Positions 1 to 5,809 of a stretch of DNA of 12,500 nt are shown here, piece after piece. The stretch is from the NCBI RefSeq assembly GCF_934754935.1, contig NZ_CAKVJB010000046.1:1-12500 (forward strand). Direction: 5' to 3'. Under the pieces are notes generated by a model. The model searched no databases and was not told the origin of the DNA. It saw only the letters and a list, made by a program, of their open reading frames with translations. Each line of letters begins with the position of its first letter. Within the stretch, counting starts at the first letter, position 1. The position numbers and the translations under genes are program-made. This DNA is from an uncultured Holdemanella sp. (GTDB taxonomy: Bacteria; Bacillota_I; Bacilli_A; Erysipelotrichales; Erysipelotrichaceae).

Positions 1-138
1 AGAAAATTTGACATAAAAAAAGCGCTACATAAGCGACATTTGGAATATTTACGATTTTACAACTGTCGAACTACCGACTTAGATACAGCTCCATTGTATG
101 ACTTCGTTAAAGCATTAGACAAAGCTACAATTGAATAA
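1..138 (+). CDS. 3' end of an unrecognised protein-coding gene
   Basis: The frame starting at base 1 is open for 45 codons and ends at TAA (136-138), with the upstream part outside the window. The visible tail is charged and hydrophilic: it begins RKFDIKKALHKRHLEYLRFY and ends in KALDKATIE. It has no membrane segment and no motif I recognise. Support for a real gene comes from the uninterrupted frame running into the window edge and from the strong intrinsic terminator starting 6 bases after the stop. A competing minus-strand frame in this region runs through the riboswitch and is not credible. I do not assign a function. Confidence 0.6.
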   Translation, partial: RKFDIKKALHKRHLEYLRFYNCRTTDLDTAPLYDFVKALDKATIE

Positions 139-144
139 CAATTT

Positions 145-171
145 AAGAGATCTGTTGACAGATCTCTTTTT
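145..171 (+). terminator. Intrinsic terminator of the partial upstream gene
   Basis: A perfect 10-bp stem, AAGAGATCTG pairing with CAGATCTCTT, has a TTGA loop (155-158) and is followed by more T residues (to 171). It lies 6 bases after the upstream stop codon. Its loop and the first two bases of the 3' arm spell TTGACA, which is also the -35 box of the next promoter. Confidence 0.85.
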
Positions 172-183
172 AATACATATAAT
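155..183 (+). promoter_or_regulatory. Consensus sigma-70/sigma-A promoter of folT
   Basis: TTGACA (155-160), a 17-base spacer and TATAAT (178-183) form a perfect consensus promoter. The expected transcription start, about 7 bases downstream (near 190), falls directly before the P1 stem of the THF riboswitch. This supports the promoter as the source of the riboswitch transcript. The -35 box is embedded in the terminator hairpin of the preceding gene. Confidence 0.85.
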
Positions 184-193
184 TCAACTACAT

Positions 194-289
194 ACAGAGT
201 AAAAATATGTGCGTTAAGTGTCTTTAACACGGGGAGTTGGTTAAGGAACGAAAAGTTATTCTTGCGGTACATATTTTGCATCCCGCTGT
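194..289 (+). promoter_or_regulatory. Tetrahydrofolate (THF) riboswitch, folT-type
   Basis: The segment matches the THF riboswitch plan. P1 is ACAG (194-197) with CTGT (286-289), followed by the conserved AGAGTA-like bases. P2 is AAAATATGT (202-210) with ACATATTTT (269-277). The conserved GCGTTAAGTG is at 211-220. P3 is CTTTAAC (222-228) with GTTAAGG (240-246). A G-rich L3 loop (231-239) can pair with the ATCCC part of GCATCCCGC (278-286) as a pseudoknot. The conserved CGAA (249-252) and GCGGT (264-268) junction bases are present. It precedes a folate transporter gene, the expected partner. I see no U-tailed terminator between 290 and the start codon, so control is more likely translational. 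AAAGAC (306-311) could pair with GTCTTT (347-352) at the edge of the ribosome site; that part is inference. Confidence 0.9.
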
Positions 290-358
290 TGTGATCGAAA
301 AAATTAAAGACTTTCTTTTTTTGTATCGCAATATGGAAAAAAGGAGGTCTTTTTATAT

Positions 359-910
359 ATGAATCAATACTTTGTAATGTTAAAAGAAAATGCACGTTCC
401 TTAAAAAATGTGCGTGTCATTGTCGGGGTCGCTTTATTTTTTGCCCTAAACGTAATTCTGAACTTGTTTGGATCTATCCAAATCACAAACCAGCTAAAAT
501 TAGGTTTTGCTTCTATTGCCACGGCTGCTAGCTGCTTATTATATGGACCCATTCCAAACTTAGTACTTGCACCACTTTTAGACTTAGTCAATTACATGGT
601 TAAGCCTGTAGGTGCTTATTATCCAATCTTTATGATTTCAACTATGGCAAGTGCTTGTATTTTCTCAGCATACTTCTATAACTGCGAAAAAATCACTTGG
701 ATTCGTGTCATCTTATGTCGTATCACATACGATGTTGTTGTTAGTTTATTCTTAAACACACTATTCACATCTATGTTATGGGGAACGCCATTCTTAGTGA
801 TTGCGGGTCCGAAATTAATCAAAAACTTAATTTCATTGCCATTCCAAGTTGTTATTTTGTACTTAGTGATGAAAACATGTATCCAGTTAAAACCAAAGGT
901 GAACCGTTAA
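359..910 (+). CDS. folT: FolT, folate-specific S component of an ECF transporter
   Basis: This 183-residue hydrophobic protein is the membrane substrate-binding subunit for folate uptake. S components of this group work with a shared EcfA/EcfA'/EcfT energy module, which is not in the window. About six membrane segments are visible, roughly at residues 19-38, 48-66, 66-82, 86-107, 113-140 and 155-175. The N-terminal ARSLKNVRV motif (12-20) leading into TM1 is typical of the FolT family, and the length is normal. The ATG is preceded by AAGGAGG (341-347) with an 11-base gap. A THF riboswitch in the leader independently supports the folate assignment and implies repression when reduced folates are plentiful. 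The stop codon lies in the loop of its own terminator. The gene is monocistronic. The exact vitamin form transported is not shown by sequence. Confidence 0.9.
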   Translation: MNQYFVMLKENARSLKNVRVIVGVALFFALNVILNLFGSIQITNQLKLGFASIATAASCLLYGPIPNLVLAPLLDLVNYMVKPVGAYYPIFMISTMASACIFSAYFYNCEKITWIRVILCRITYDVVVSLFLNTLFTSMLWGTPFLVIAGPKLIKNLISLPFQVVILYLVMKTCIQLKPKVNR

Positions 911-927
911 TGGTCCACCTTTTTTTA
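895..927 (+). terminator. Terminator of folT, possibly bidirectional
   Basis: AAAGGTGAACC (895-905) pairs with GGTCCACCTTT (912-922) with one A-C mismatch and a 6-base loop containing the folT stop codon, followed by a T run to 926. On the other strand the same stem is followed by a weaker TTTT, so it may also end the convergent flavin reductase-rubredoxin transcript. Confidence 0.85.
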
Positions 928-1542
928 TTGTAATTTAAACATCTCTTTTTTTGCTCCACAAACCGGACATACATAATCATCTGGTTCATTTTCAAAATCA
1001 TCCCCATCATATACATATCCACAAACACTGCATACCCACTTTTCTTCTTTTCTATATGTAGGTGCTTTTGCCGGTGCACTTTGTTTTAATACATTATGAT
1101 AATACGCATAGGTCATCGGTTTACCAAAATCACCTTTCTTGGCATCAATGACTTTAGCTAAGAATACAAAGTGTGTTCCTGCATCCATCTGACTTTGTAC
1201 TTCACACATCATGTATCCTAATGCACCATCTATCACAGGCAATTCACTAAATAAATGATGTTTCAATTTTGCCCACTTATCTTTATCTTTTCCTGTCTGA
1301 AAACCCAAATTCGAAATGACTTGTGAATCTATAGTTTCAGGTAAAATGGATAAAGAAAAGCATTTACTTTTTTCAATCAATGAACAAGTATAATTATCCT
1401 TATTCATACTCAAGGCAATTGGCGGTCCTATTGTCGAAACCTGAAATACAGTATTCACAATACAGCCACATTCGCGCATGCCATCTTTTACACCCACGGC
1501 ATACATACCATAAGAAAGATCATACAAAACTGTGTTGTCCAT
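925..1542 (-). CDS. Flavin reductase-rubredoxin fusion (high-molecular-weight rubredoxin)
   Basis: The 205-residue protein has two parts. Residues 1-150 resemble the FMN-binding flavin reductase-like domain, with the N-terminal LSYGMYAVGVKDG segment and a central ALGYMMCEV strand. After a short Pro/Ala linker (156-161), residues 169-205 form a rubredoxin domain whose iron ligands are C171, C174, C192 and C195 in CxxCGY and CPVCG motifs. In anaerobes such Hrb proteins pass electrons from NAD(P)H through FMN and the Fe centre to a flavodiiron protein that reduces O2 or NO. No such partner is in the window. GGGAGGTG lies just upstream of the ATG. The gene follows marR by 58 bp containing two inverted repeats, which suggests MarR control of an oxidative or nitrosative stress function. 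The electron acceptor is not established. Confidence 0.88.
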   Translation of the reverse strand: MDNTVLYDLSYGMYAVGVKDGMRECGCIVNTVFQVSTIGPPIALSMNKDNYTCSLIEKSKCFSLSILPETIDSQVISNLGFQTGKDKDKWAKLKHHLFSELPVIDGALGYMMCEVQSQMDAGTHFVFLAKVIDAKKGDFGKPMTYAYYHNVLKQSAPAKAPTYRKEEKWVCSVCGYVYDGDDFENEPDDYVCPVCGAKKEMFKLQ

Positions 1543-1554
1543 AAGAACACCTCC

Positions 1555-1577
1555 CTTGTTACTATTATTGTAGCAAG
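1555..1577 (-). promoter_or_regulatory. Imperfect palindrome over a possible -10 box, candidate MarR operator
   Basis: CTTGtTAC (1555-1562) and GTAgCAAG (1570-1577) form an inverted repeat with 7 of 8 pairs around a 7-base AT spacer. On the minus strand the repeat contains TACAAT, a good -10 hexamer, although no good -35 lies 17 bases upstream. Position just before the rubredoxin gene and just after a MarR gene makes it a plausible operator. Function is inferred. Confidence 0.4.
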
Positions 1578-1583
1578 TTTAGC

Positions 1584-1602
1584 AGTTATATTCCATATAA
1601 CT
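1584..1602. repeat. Perfect 8-bp inverted repeat after marR
   Basis: AGTTATAT (1584-1591) and ATATAACT (1595-1602) are perfect inverted arms separated by TCC, overlapping the marR stop codon. There is no T tract after it on the minus strand, so it is a poor terminator. It could be a second regulator-binding site or an mRNA-stabilising hairpin between marR and the rubredoxin gene. Confidence 0.5.
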
Positions 1603-2032
1603 ATTTTGCTTCTTCAACACGTTTTTGTAGTTTATTCATTGTCTGTTTTAAATTTTTCATTTCGTCTACAGACACATCATAAAATAATGTTTTATTAATT
1701 TTTCCAATCTCTTCATCAATTGTTTTTAAAATAGGTTTGCACGCATCCGTTAGTCTTAAATGATGTATTCGAGTATCTTTTTCATCTATACAAATACGAA
1801 TGAGTCCTTTTTTTTCCAAAGAATCAACACTTCTAGAAATCAAAGTTTTTGAAACGCCTAACACAACCTTTAATTCCGTACTCGTTGTTATTGTTGAATT
1901 ATTTTTTAAAACAATTAAGATTGATATTTCATTTGGTGAAAAATTATATTTTTCAAAACAATCCTTTATTTTCTTTGCGTAATAATCCCTCATTTGATTG
2001 GATATACGCAAAAATTCCTCAATTGTAAACAT
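1601..2032 (-). CDS. MarR-family transcriptional regulator
   Basis: The 143-residue protein has the length and order of a MarR winged-helix repressor. An N-terminal dimerisation helix (about 3-27) is followed by a helix-turn-helix (about 33-75, recognition helix near SKTLISRSVDSLEKKG), a wing containing DEKDTR (83-88), and C-terminal dimerisation helices (96-143). The start chosen is the ATG at 2032, because GGAG lies 7 bases upstream and a consensus promoter precedes it. A longer frame starting at 2137 would add 35 residues that cross the promoter and the folC stop. It lies directly upstream of the flavin reductase-rubredoxin gene on the same strand, so that gene is the likely target. The ligand is unknown; the cysteines (C25, C81, C98) leave redox sensing possible but unproven. 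Confidence 0.88.
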   Translation of the reverse strand: MFTIEEFLRISNQMRDYYAKKIKDCFEKYNFSPNEISILIVLKNNSTITTSTELKVVLGVSKTLISRSVDSLEKKGLIRICIDEKDTRIHHLRLTDACKPILKTIDEEIGKINKTLFYDVSVDEMKNLKQTMNKLQKRVEEAK

Positions 2033-2057
2033 AATATCGCTCCAGTTCAATGGAATA

Positions 2058-2086
2058 ATTGTAAGCGCTAAAATGAGGCATGTCAA
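2058..2086 (-). promoter_or_regulatory. Promoter of marR
   Basis: On the minus strand TTGACA (2081-2086) and TACAAT (2058-2063) are separated by exactly 17 bases. The predicted start is near 2051, about 19 bases before the marR ATG. The -35 box overlaps the last codons of folC, so marR can be transcribed separately from folC. Confidence 0.8.
2060..2073 (+). promoter_or_regulatory. cre-like site (CcpA) inside the marR promoter
   Basis: TGTAAGCGCTAAAA matches 13 of 14 positions of the cre consensus TGWAARCGYTWNCW. It occupies the spacer and part of the -10 of the marR promoter, where bound CcpA would be expected to block RNA polymerase. CcpA itself is not in the window, so its role is inferred. 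Confidence 0.55.
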
Positions 2087-3243
2087 ACATTGCCCCACTT
2101 TTCTAACACTTCTCCTACATAATAAAGAGAACCACATAATAAACTGTCTTCTTTTGTATCTTTAAGCCTTGAAATCAACTCATCCACTGTAATAATTGGA
2201 TACCCTAATTTTTCTAATGGATATAAACGAGCACTTGAAATTTCTACCAATGTAATATCTTCACTAATGGTTTGTAGAAGTTCAATCATGTGTGGTGCAT
2301 CCTTCTCTTTTAATACTGAAAAATAAATTTTTCCTTTAAAATCCTTCAAAGAATGTATCAACGCCGTAATTCCATGTACGTTATGTGCTCCATCCAACAA
2401 AACCAATGGATCTTTTCTAAGAACCATATATCGGCCTGCCCATTGAAAATGGTCAATGACTTCTTGAATTTCATTTTCTTCTAGCCAAATACCTAACACA
2501 TTTAATGTTTCTAAGGCAAGAGACAAGTTTTTAGCTTGATATAATGGTGGATTTAGATGAAATGTCATTCCATTCCATCTTAAAACATCTGTTTCTTGGC
2601 AATCCACAAAACATAGTGGTGTATTCATATAATCGGCAACGAGTTCCATTACTTTTTGGCATTCTGGTTTATCTTCTGTTGTTAATGCTGGAACATTGGG
2701 TTTAAATATACCTGATTTTTCATAGGCAATCTGTTCAAAAGTATCTCCTAAATATTCTGTATGATCAAGTCCTACATTAGTAATCAAACAAGCTTTATAG
2801 TCTAATGCCGTTGTTGCATCTAAGCGTCCTCCCATTCCTGCTTCAATAATGCAGTAGTCCACTTCTTGTTCTATAAAATAAACAAGTGACATCCATAGAT
2901 CCATTTCAAACATGGTCATCTTATGTAATGAGAATAATTCTTCATATTGATCATAAATTCTTTTCCAATCATCTAAAGAAATACATGTATCATTCACACG
3001 TATTCTTTCTGTATGATGAATCAAATGGGGAGATGTAAATACACCTACTTTATATCCTTTTTTCATCAACAAATCTCTTAACCAAATTGAAGTACTACCC
3101 TTTCCATTTGTACCTGCTACTTGAATCTTTTTTAAAGCTATGTGACTTGGCAATGCATCTGTTAACCATTGTCTAAATTCTAATAGATCGTGATTTTTCC
3201 CACGACAATTTTCCATTTTATTTATTTTCTCTTGTACATTCAT
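2083..3243 (-). CDS. folC: Folylpolyglutamate synthase / dihydrofolate synthase
   Basis: This 386-residue cytoplasmic ligase adds glutamate to folates using ATP, and in many bacteria also makes dihydrofolate from dihydropteroate. Visible hallmarks are the P-loop GTNGKGS (44-50), TSPHL (70-74), EAGMGGRLDATT (134-145), TNVGLDHTEYLG (155-166), the KSGI lysine (176) that is carbamylated in characterised enzymes, and LDGAHN (283-288) opening the C-terminal Mur-ligase-like domain. It is somewhat shorter than the common 420-440 residues, chiefly by a short N-terminus lacking the usual GLERI-type helix. No ribosome site precedes the ATG at 3243, and a -10 box ends only 6 bases before it, so the mRNA may be leaderless or translation may start at Met10 (3216). 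It shares a folate theme with folT, although that gene faces the other way. Confidence 0.93.
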   Translation of the reverse strand: MNVQEKINKMENCRGKNHDLLEFRQWLTDALPSHIALKKIQVAGTNGKGSTSIWLRDLLMKKGYKVGVFTSPHLIHHTERIRVNDTCISLDDWKRIYDQYEELFSLHKMTMFEMDLWMSLVYFIEQEVDYCIIEAGMGGRLDATTALDYKACLITNVGLDHTEYLGDTFEQIAYEKSGIFKPNVPALTTEDKPECQKVMELVADYMNTPLCFVDCQETDVLRWNGMTFHLNPPLYQAKNLSLALETLNVLGIWLEENEIQEVIDHFQWAGRYMVLRKDPLVLLDGAHNVHGITALIHSLKDFKGKIYFSVLKEKDAPHMIELLQTISEDITLVEISSARLYPLEKLGYPIITVDELISRLKDTKEDSLLCGSLYYVGEVLEKWGNV

Positions 3244-3249
3244 GGTATT

Positions 3250-3258
3250 ATTATATCA
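3250..3258 (-). promoter_or_regulatory. Extended -10 promoter of folC in a 36-bp divergent spacer
   Basis: On the minus strand the spacer reads TGATATAAT, an extended -10 (TATAAT at 3250-3255). The -35 region is poor. The predicted transcription start falls at or beside the folC ATG (3243). An inverted repeat, ATCACT (3255-3260) and AGTGAT (3270-3275), overlaps this box and the region just before the ung start; it might be an operator. The ung promoter must lie at least partly within folC, and I could not place it confidently. Confidence 0.55.
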
Positions 3259-3279
3259 CTAAAGAAAGAAGTGATTCAC

Positions 3280-3939
3280 ATGATTATGCATAATGACTGG
3301 GATCCATTGTTTGATCAGGAAATACAAAAAGACTATTTACTAAACTTACGTTATTTTTTAGCTAAGGAATATAAGACTAAAAACATTTATCCTGCAAAAG
3401 AGAATATTTTTGCGGCTTTTAAAACAACTTCTTTAAAAGATACAAAAGTTGTTATTTTAGGACAAGATCCATATCATGGCCCAGGACAAGCTCAAGGGTA
3501 CTCTTTTAGTGTGCCAAGCAACTTTCCTTTACCTCCATCTTTACAAAACATGTATAAAGAACTAGAAAACGAATATGGAGTACCTGTACATCGTACGGGT
3601 GATTTAACCGATTGGGCCAGACAAGGTGTACTCTTGATGAATACGATTCTTACAGTTGAAGAACATAAGCCTTTATCGCATCAAGATATGGGATGGCAAA
3701 ATTTTACGAATGAGGCTTTAAGATGGATCAATGAAAAAGATGGTCCTGTTGTCTTCTTATTGTGGGGCGCTAAAGCAATTCAATCCAAAAAATTACTAAC
3801 AAACCCAAAACATTTAATTCTTACAAGTCCTCATCCAAGTCCTCTAAGTGCTTACCGTGGTTTCTTTGGAAATAATCATTTTAAACTTGCGAATGAATAT
3901 CTAGTTAAAAACAATGAAACGCCTATCCAATGGATATAG
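3280..3939 (+). CDS. ung: Uracil-DNA glycosylase, family 1
   Basis: The 219-residue enzyme removes uracil from DNA to start base-excision repair. The water-activating motif GQDPYH (61-66, catalytic D63), the SFSVP phenylalanine region (75-79), the uracil-recognition asparagine in LLMNTILTV (N121), and the DNA-intercalation loop HPSPLS (185-190, H185) are all present in order, with normal length. The start at 3280 gives MIMHNDWDPLF, matching the usual beginning of the family; an upstream in-frame ATG at 3190 would run antisense through folC. The ribosome site is weak (AAGAAGTGA). A second ATG at 3286 is also possible. It is monocistronic, diverges from folC, and ends within its own terminator. 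Confidence 0.95.
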   Translation: MIMHNDWDPLFDQEIQKDYLLNLRYFLAKEYKTKNIYPAKENIFAAFKTTSLKDTKVVILGQDPYHGPGQAQGYSFSVPSNFPLPPSLQNMYKELENEYGVPVHRTGDLTDWARQGVLLMNTILTVEEHKPLSHQDMGWQNFTNEALRWINEKDGPVVFLLWGAKAIQSKKLLTNPKHLILTSPHPSPLSAYRGFFGNNHFKLANEYLVKNNETPIQWI

Positions 3940-3947
3940 GCGTTTTT
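3918..3947 (+). terminator. Terminator of ung
   Basis: AACGCCTAT (3918-3926) pairs with ATAGGCGTT (3936-3944). CC/GG pairs extend the stem above a two-base bulge, and TTTTT follows. The stem overlaps the ung stop codon. Confidence 0.85.
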
Positions 3948-3957
3948 CTTATAGACC

Positions 3958-3988
3958 AAAATAAAAAGAAGCATCATTTGATACTTCT
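3958..3988 (-). terminator. Terminator of the degV pair
   Basis: Read on the minus strand, AGAAGTATC and GATGCTTCT (3980-3988 and 3967-3975) pair with one G-U around a 4-base loop, followed by TTTTTATTTT. The stem overlaps the degV stop codon and faces the ung terminator, so the two convergent units are insulated. Confidence 0.8.
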
Positions 3989-4841
3989 AGTCTTTCATTT
4001 CATTAAATACTTGTAAAGCTAGACAGCCAAGTCCCGTATGAATTCCAACGGCACTCACTAAATCGATGACTTTGACTTTTGCACCTTCGATTTGGCTTTC
4101 AATCTTTTGCGCATATTCTTTTGCAGCTTCTAACGCATCTACGTGTGCAACAATAAATGTATAATTAGAATCCACATTTAATTCATTTAAATGTTTAATA
4201 ACACGATCTTGAGCACGTTTCATTGTACGTACTTTATCCAATACATCTACTTTTCCATTTGTACTTTTACCAATATGTAAAATAGGTTTGATTTTCAATA
4301 AACCACCTAAAGCGGCAGCCATTGGTGTCAATCGACCACCACGTTTCATATGATCTAAATCATCACACAACAAGACTGTTTCACAACTGTCCGCAATGTT
4401 TTGTAGTTTTTTGATAATTTCATCTAGTGAAATATTTGCTTCAAACATTTTTTTAGCTGTCTCAATCATACATCCTTGTTCAACAGCCGTACAATAACAA
4501 TCCATTCCAACAAATTTCATTTCTAATTGATTCGCAATCATTTCCATAGAATCCAATGTTCCAGATAATCCTCGGCAAATAGGAACCGCAAAAATCGTAT
4601 CATACCCTTCATGTTTTAATTTTTCAAAACAATCTTGAATTTTACCTAAACTAGGCAAGGATGTTTTCAACACTTTTTTCTCATGTAATTTTTGAATCAC
4701 TTCTGAATATGTAATTTCGGTATATTCATCTTTTGATTCCCCATCACATGTAATTTGTAGAGGTAAACAATAAATTCCTTTTTCTTTCCAATAGTCTGGG
4801 TGCTGGCCAGTTCCGGTATCCGTTACAAATGCAATTTTCAT
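3987..4841 (-). CDS. DegV family protein (FakB-like fatty-acid-binding), copy 1
   Basis: This 284-residue DegV-fold protein probably binds a fatty acid and presents it to a FakA kinase for phosphorylation, as characterised FakB proteins do. Family landmarks are an N-terminal VTDT (6-9; usually TDS), TSLPS (60-64; usually TSQPS), GLSGT (91-95), the LDHMKRGGRLTP loop (162-173), KIKPIL (183-188) and AVGIHTGLG (264-272) near the end. It starts 2 bases after the stop of the upstream paralog, with AAAGGGGG as ribosome site lying inside that gene, so the two are translationally coupled. No FakA is in the window. The two paralogs probably differ in the acyl chain they prefer, which cannot be read from the sequence. 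Confidence 0.9.
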   Translation of the reverse strand: MKIAFVTDTGTGQHPDYWKEKGIYCLPLQITCDGESKDEYTEITYSEVIQKLHEKKVLKTSLPSLGKIQDCFEKLKHEGYDTIFAVPICRGLSGTLDSMEMIANQLEMKFVGMDCYCTAVEQGCMIETAKKMFEANISLDEIIKKLQNIADSCETVLLCDDLDHMKRGGRLTPMAAALGGLLKIKPILHIGKSTNGKVDVLDKVRTMKRAQDRVIKHLNELNVDSNYTFIVAHVDALEAAKEYAQKIESQIEGAKVKVIDLVSAVGIHTGLGCLALQVFNEMKD

Positions 4842-4843
4842 GT

Positions 4844-5704
4844 CTAGGCCCCCTTTACTTTTTTCACAAATTGAATTCCTACAGCACCTAATCCTGTATG
4901 AACGGCAATAACGGCATACATTGGATCTGTATGGATTTGAATATCTTCTCCAAACACATCATGTAGTTCATCAATCGCAATTTGTGTACCCTCTTGATTT
5001 CCTCCATTTAATACATAAAATTCATAATCTTGTGCATTCGCATCTTTTGAAATTACTTTAATCGCCTTTTTAATAGCTTTTGACATCGTTCTTACTTTAT
5101 CAAAAACATCTACCTTCCCTTCCGTATTTTTAGATACTTCCAAGATTGGTTTAATTTTTAACATACCCGCAAGCTTAGCTGCCATTGGAGTTAATCTTCC
5201 TCCTTTAGCTAAATGATCCAAATCTTCGGGAATCAAGAATCCTCTTGAATGTTCAACACTTTCTTTTAAACGCGAGATGATTTCTTCTGGATGTACTTCT
5301 TGTTCAACTAATTTTTGTGCAGATAACACCAAATATTTTTCCACACCTAAAGTTGTATATATGTCTAATGTATGGATTTTAACTCCATGCCATTTTCCTG
5401 ATGCTTGAATTGCCTGATTTGTTCCTGACAAACCATTTGATAATGTGATTAGAATCACATCAGTGATGCCATCATTTTTATAGGATTCTAATAAAGCTTC
5501 TATATCACCTAAAGGTGGCATACTTGTTTGAGGCATATATCCTCTTTCTAAGAATGAATTTAGTTCTTCAACAGTTAAATTCACCCCATCTAAATATGTT
5601 TTGTCTTCTATCTGAACCTGCAATGGTAAAAAATCAATTCCTAAATCATTTGCTTCTTGTTTTGTTAATCCACAACCACTTTCTGTTAATACTCGAATCT
5701 TCAT
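4844..5704 (-). CDS. DegV family protein (FakB-like fatty-acid-binding), copy 2
   Basis: The first gene of the degV pair encodes 286 residues and aligns nearly gap-free in its N-terminal 200 residues with copy 1: LTES (6-9), TSMPP (60-64), GLSGT (91-95), LDHLAKGGRLTP (162-173), KIKPIL (183-188) and AVHTGLG (267-273). Landmark spacing is identical up to about residue 200, which marks a tandem duplication. The start at 5704 is chosen because AAAGGAGG lies 6 bases upstream; a longer frame starting at 5764 would begin in the promoter. A divergent promoter pair separates it from the ABC genes. Like copy 1, its N-terminal motif departs from the usual TDS (here TES). Role as for FakB is inferred from family; ligand unknown. 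Confidence 0.9.
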   Translation of the reverse strand: MKIRVLTESGCGLTKQEANDLGIDFLPLQVQIEDKTYLDGVNLTVEELNSFLERGYMPQTSMPPLGDIEALLESYKNDGITDVILITLSNGLSGTNQAIQASGKWHGVKIHTLDIYTTLGVEKYLVLSAQKLVEQEVHPEEIISRLKESVEHSRGFLIPEDLDHLAKGGRLTPMAAKLAGMLKIKPILEVSKNTEGKVDVFDKVRTMSKAIKKAIKVISKDANAQDYEFYVLNGGNQEGTQIAIDELHDVFGEDIQIHTDPMYAVIAVHTGLGAVGIQFVKKVKGA

Positions 5705-5735
5705 TAAAAACCTCCTTTTTTGTAAAATCATCCTA

Positions 5736-5764
5736 ATCCTAACACGAAATATTAATTTTCTCAA
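5736..5764 (-). promoter_or_regulatory. Promoter of the degV pair
   Basis: On the minus strand TTGAGA (5759-5764), a 17-base spacer and TAGGAT (5736-5741) preceded by TGT give a good extended sigma-A promoter, about 30 bases before the degV copy 2 start. Confidence 0.65.
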
Positions 5765-5769
5765 ATGTC

Positions 5770-5778
5770 TGATATAAT
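5770..5778 (+). promoter_or_regulatory. Extended -10 promoter of the ABC transporter genes
   Basis: TGATATAAT gives TATAAT at 5773-5778 with the extended TG motif. The -35 region (5750-5755, TATTAA) is weak. The site lies back-to-back with the degV promoter and 19 bases before the ATPase ATG. Confidence 0.65.
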
Positions 5779-5795
5779 TAGGTTGAGGTGATTTG

Positions 5796-5809
5796 TATGA
5801 GCGCTTTCA
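5796..5809. promoter_or_regulatory. cre-like sequence over the ABC ATPase start codon
   Basis: TATGAGCGCTTTCA matches 12 of 14 cre consensus positions; on the other strand the first ten bases, TGAAAGCGCT, match perfectly. It covers the start codon, downstream of the promoter, a position where CcpA can act as a roadblock. It is partly constrained by coding (MSAF), so chance is possible. Confidence 0.35.

Noticed and set aside
293..327. Hairpin in the folT leader considered as a riboswitch-controlled terminator
   Set aside because: The stem is almost entirely A-T with a bulge, and it is followed by GCAATATGG rather than a T tract.
57..395. Minus-strand open frame of 112 codons
   Set aside because: It overlaps the partial upstream gene, the terminator, the folT promoter and the THF riboswitch on the opposite strand, and its predicted protein has no family resemblance.
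2033..2137. Longer N-terminus for the MarR protein
   Set aside because: The extra 35 residues cross the consensus promoter and the folC stop codon; GGAG precedes the internal ATG at 2032.
3190..3279. Longer N-terminus for uracil-DNA glycosylase
   Set aside because: The extension is antisense to the start of folC and does not resemble the family; the family's usual beginning fits the start at 3280.
5705..5764. Longer N-terminus for DegV copy 2
   Set aside because: It begins at the -35 box, and a strong ribosome site precedes the ATG at 5704.
5788..5796. GTG start for the ABC ATPase
   Set aside because: It overlaps the GAGGTG ribosome site that serves the ATG at 5797.
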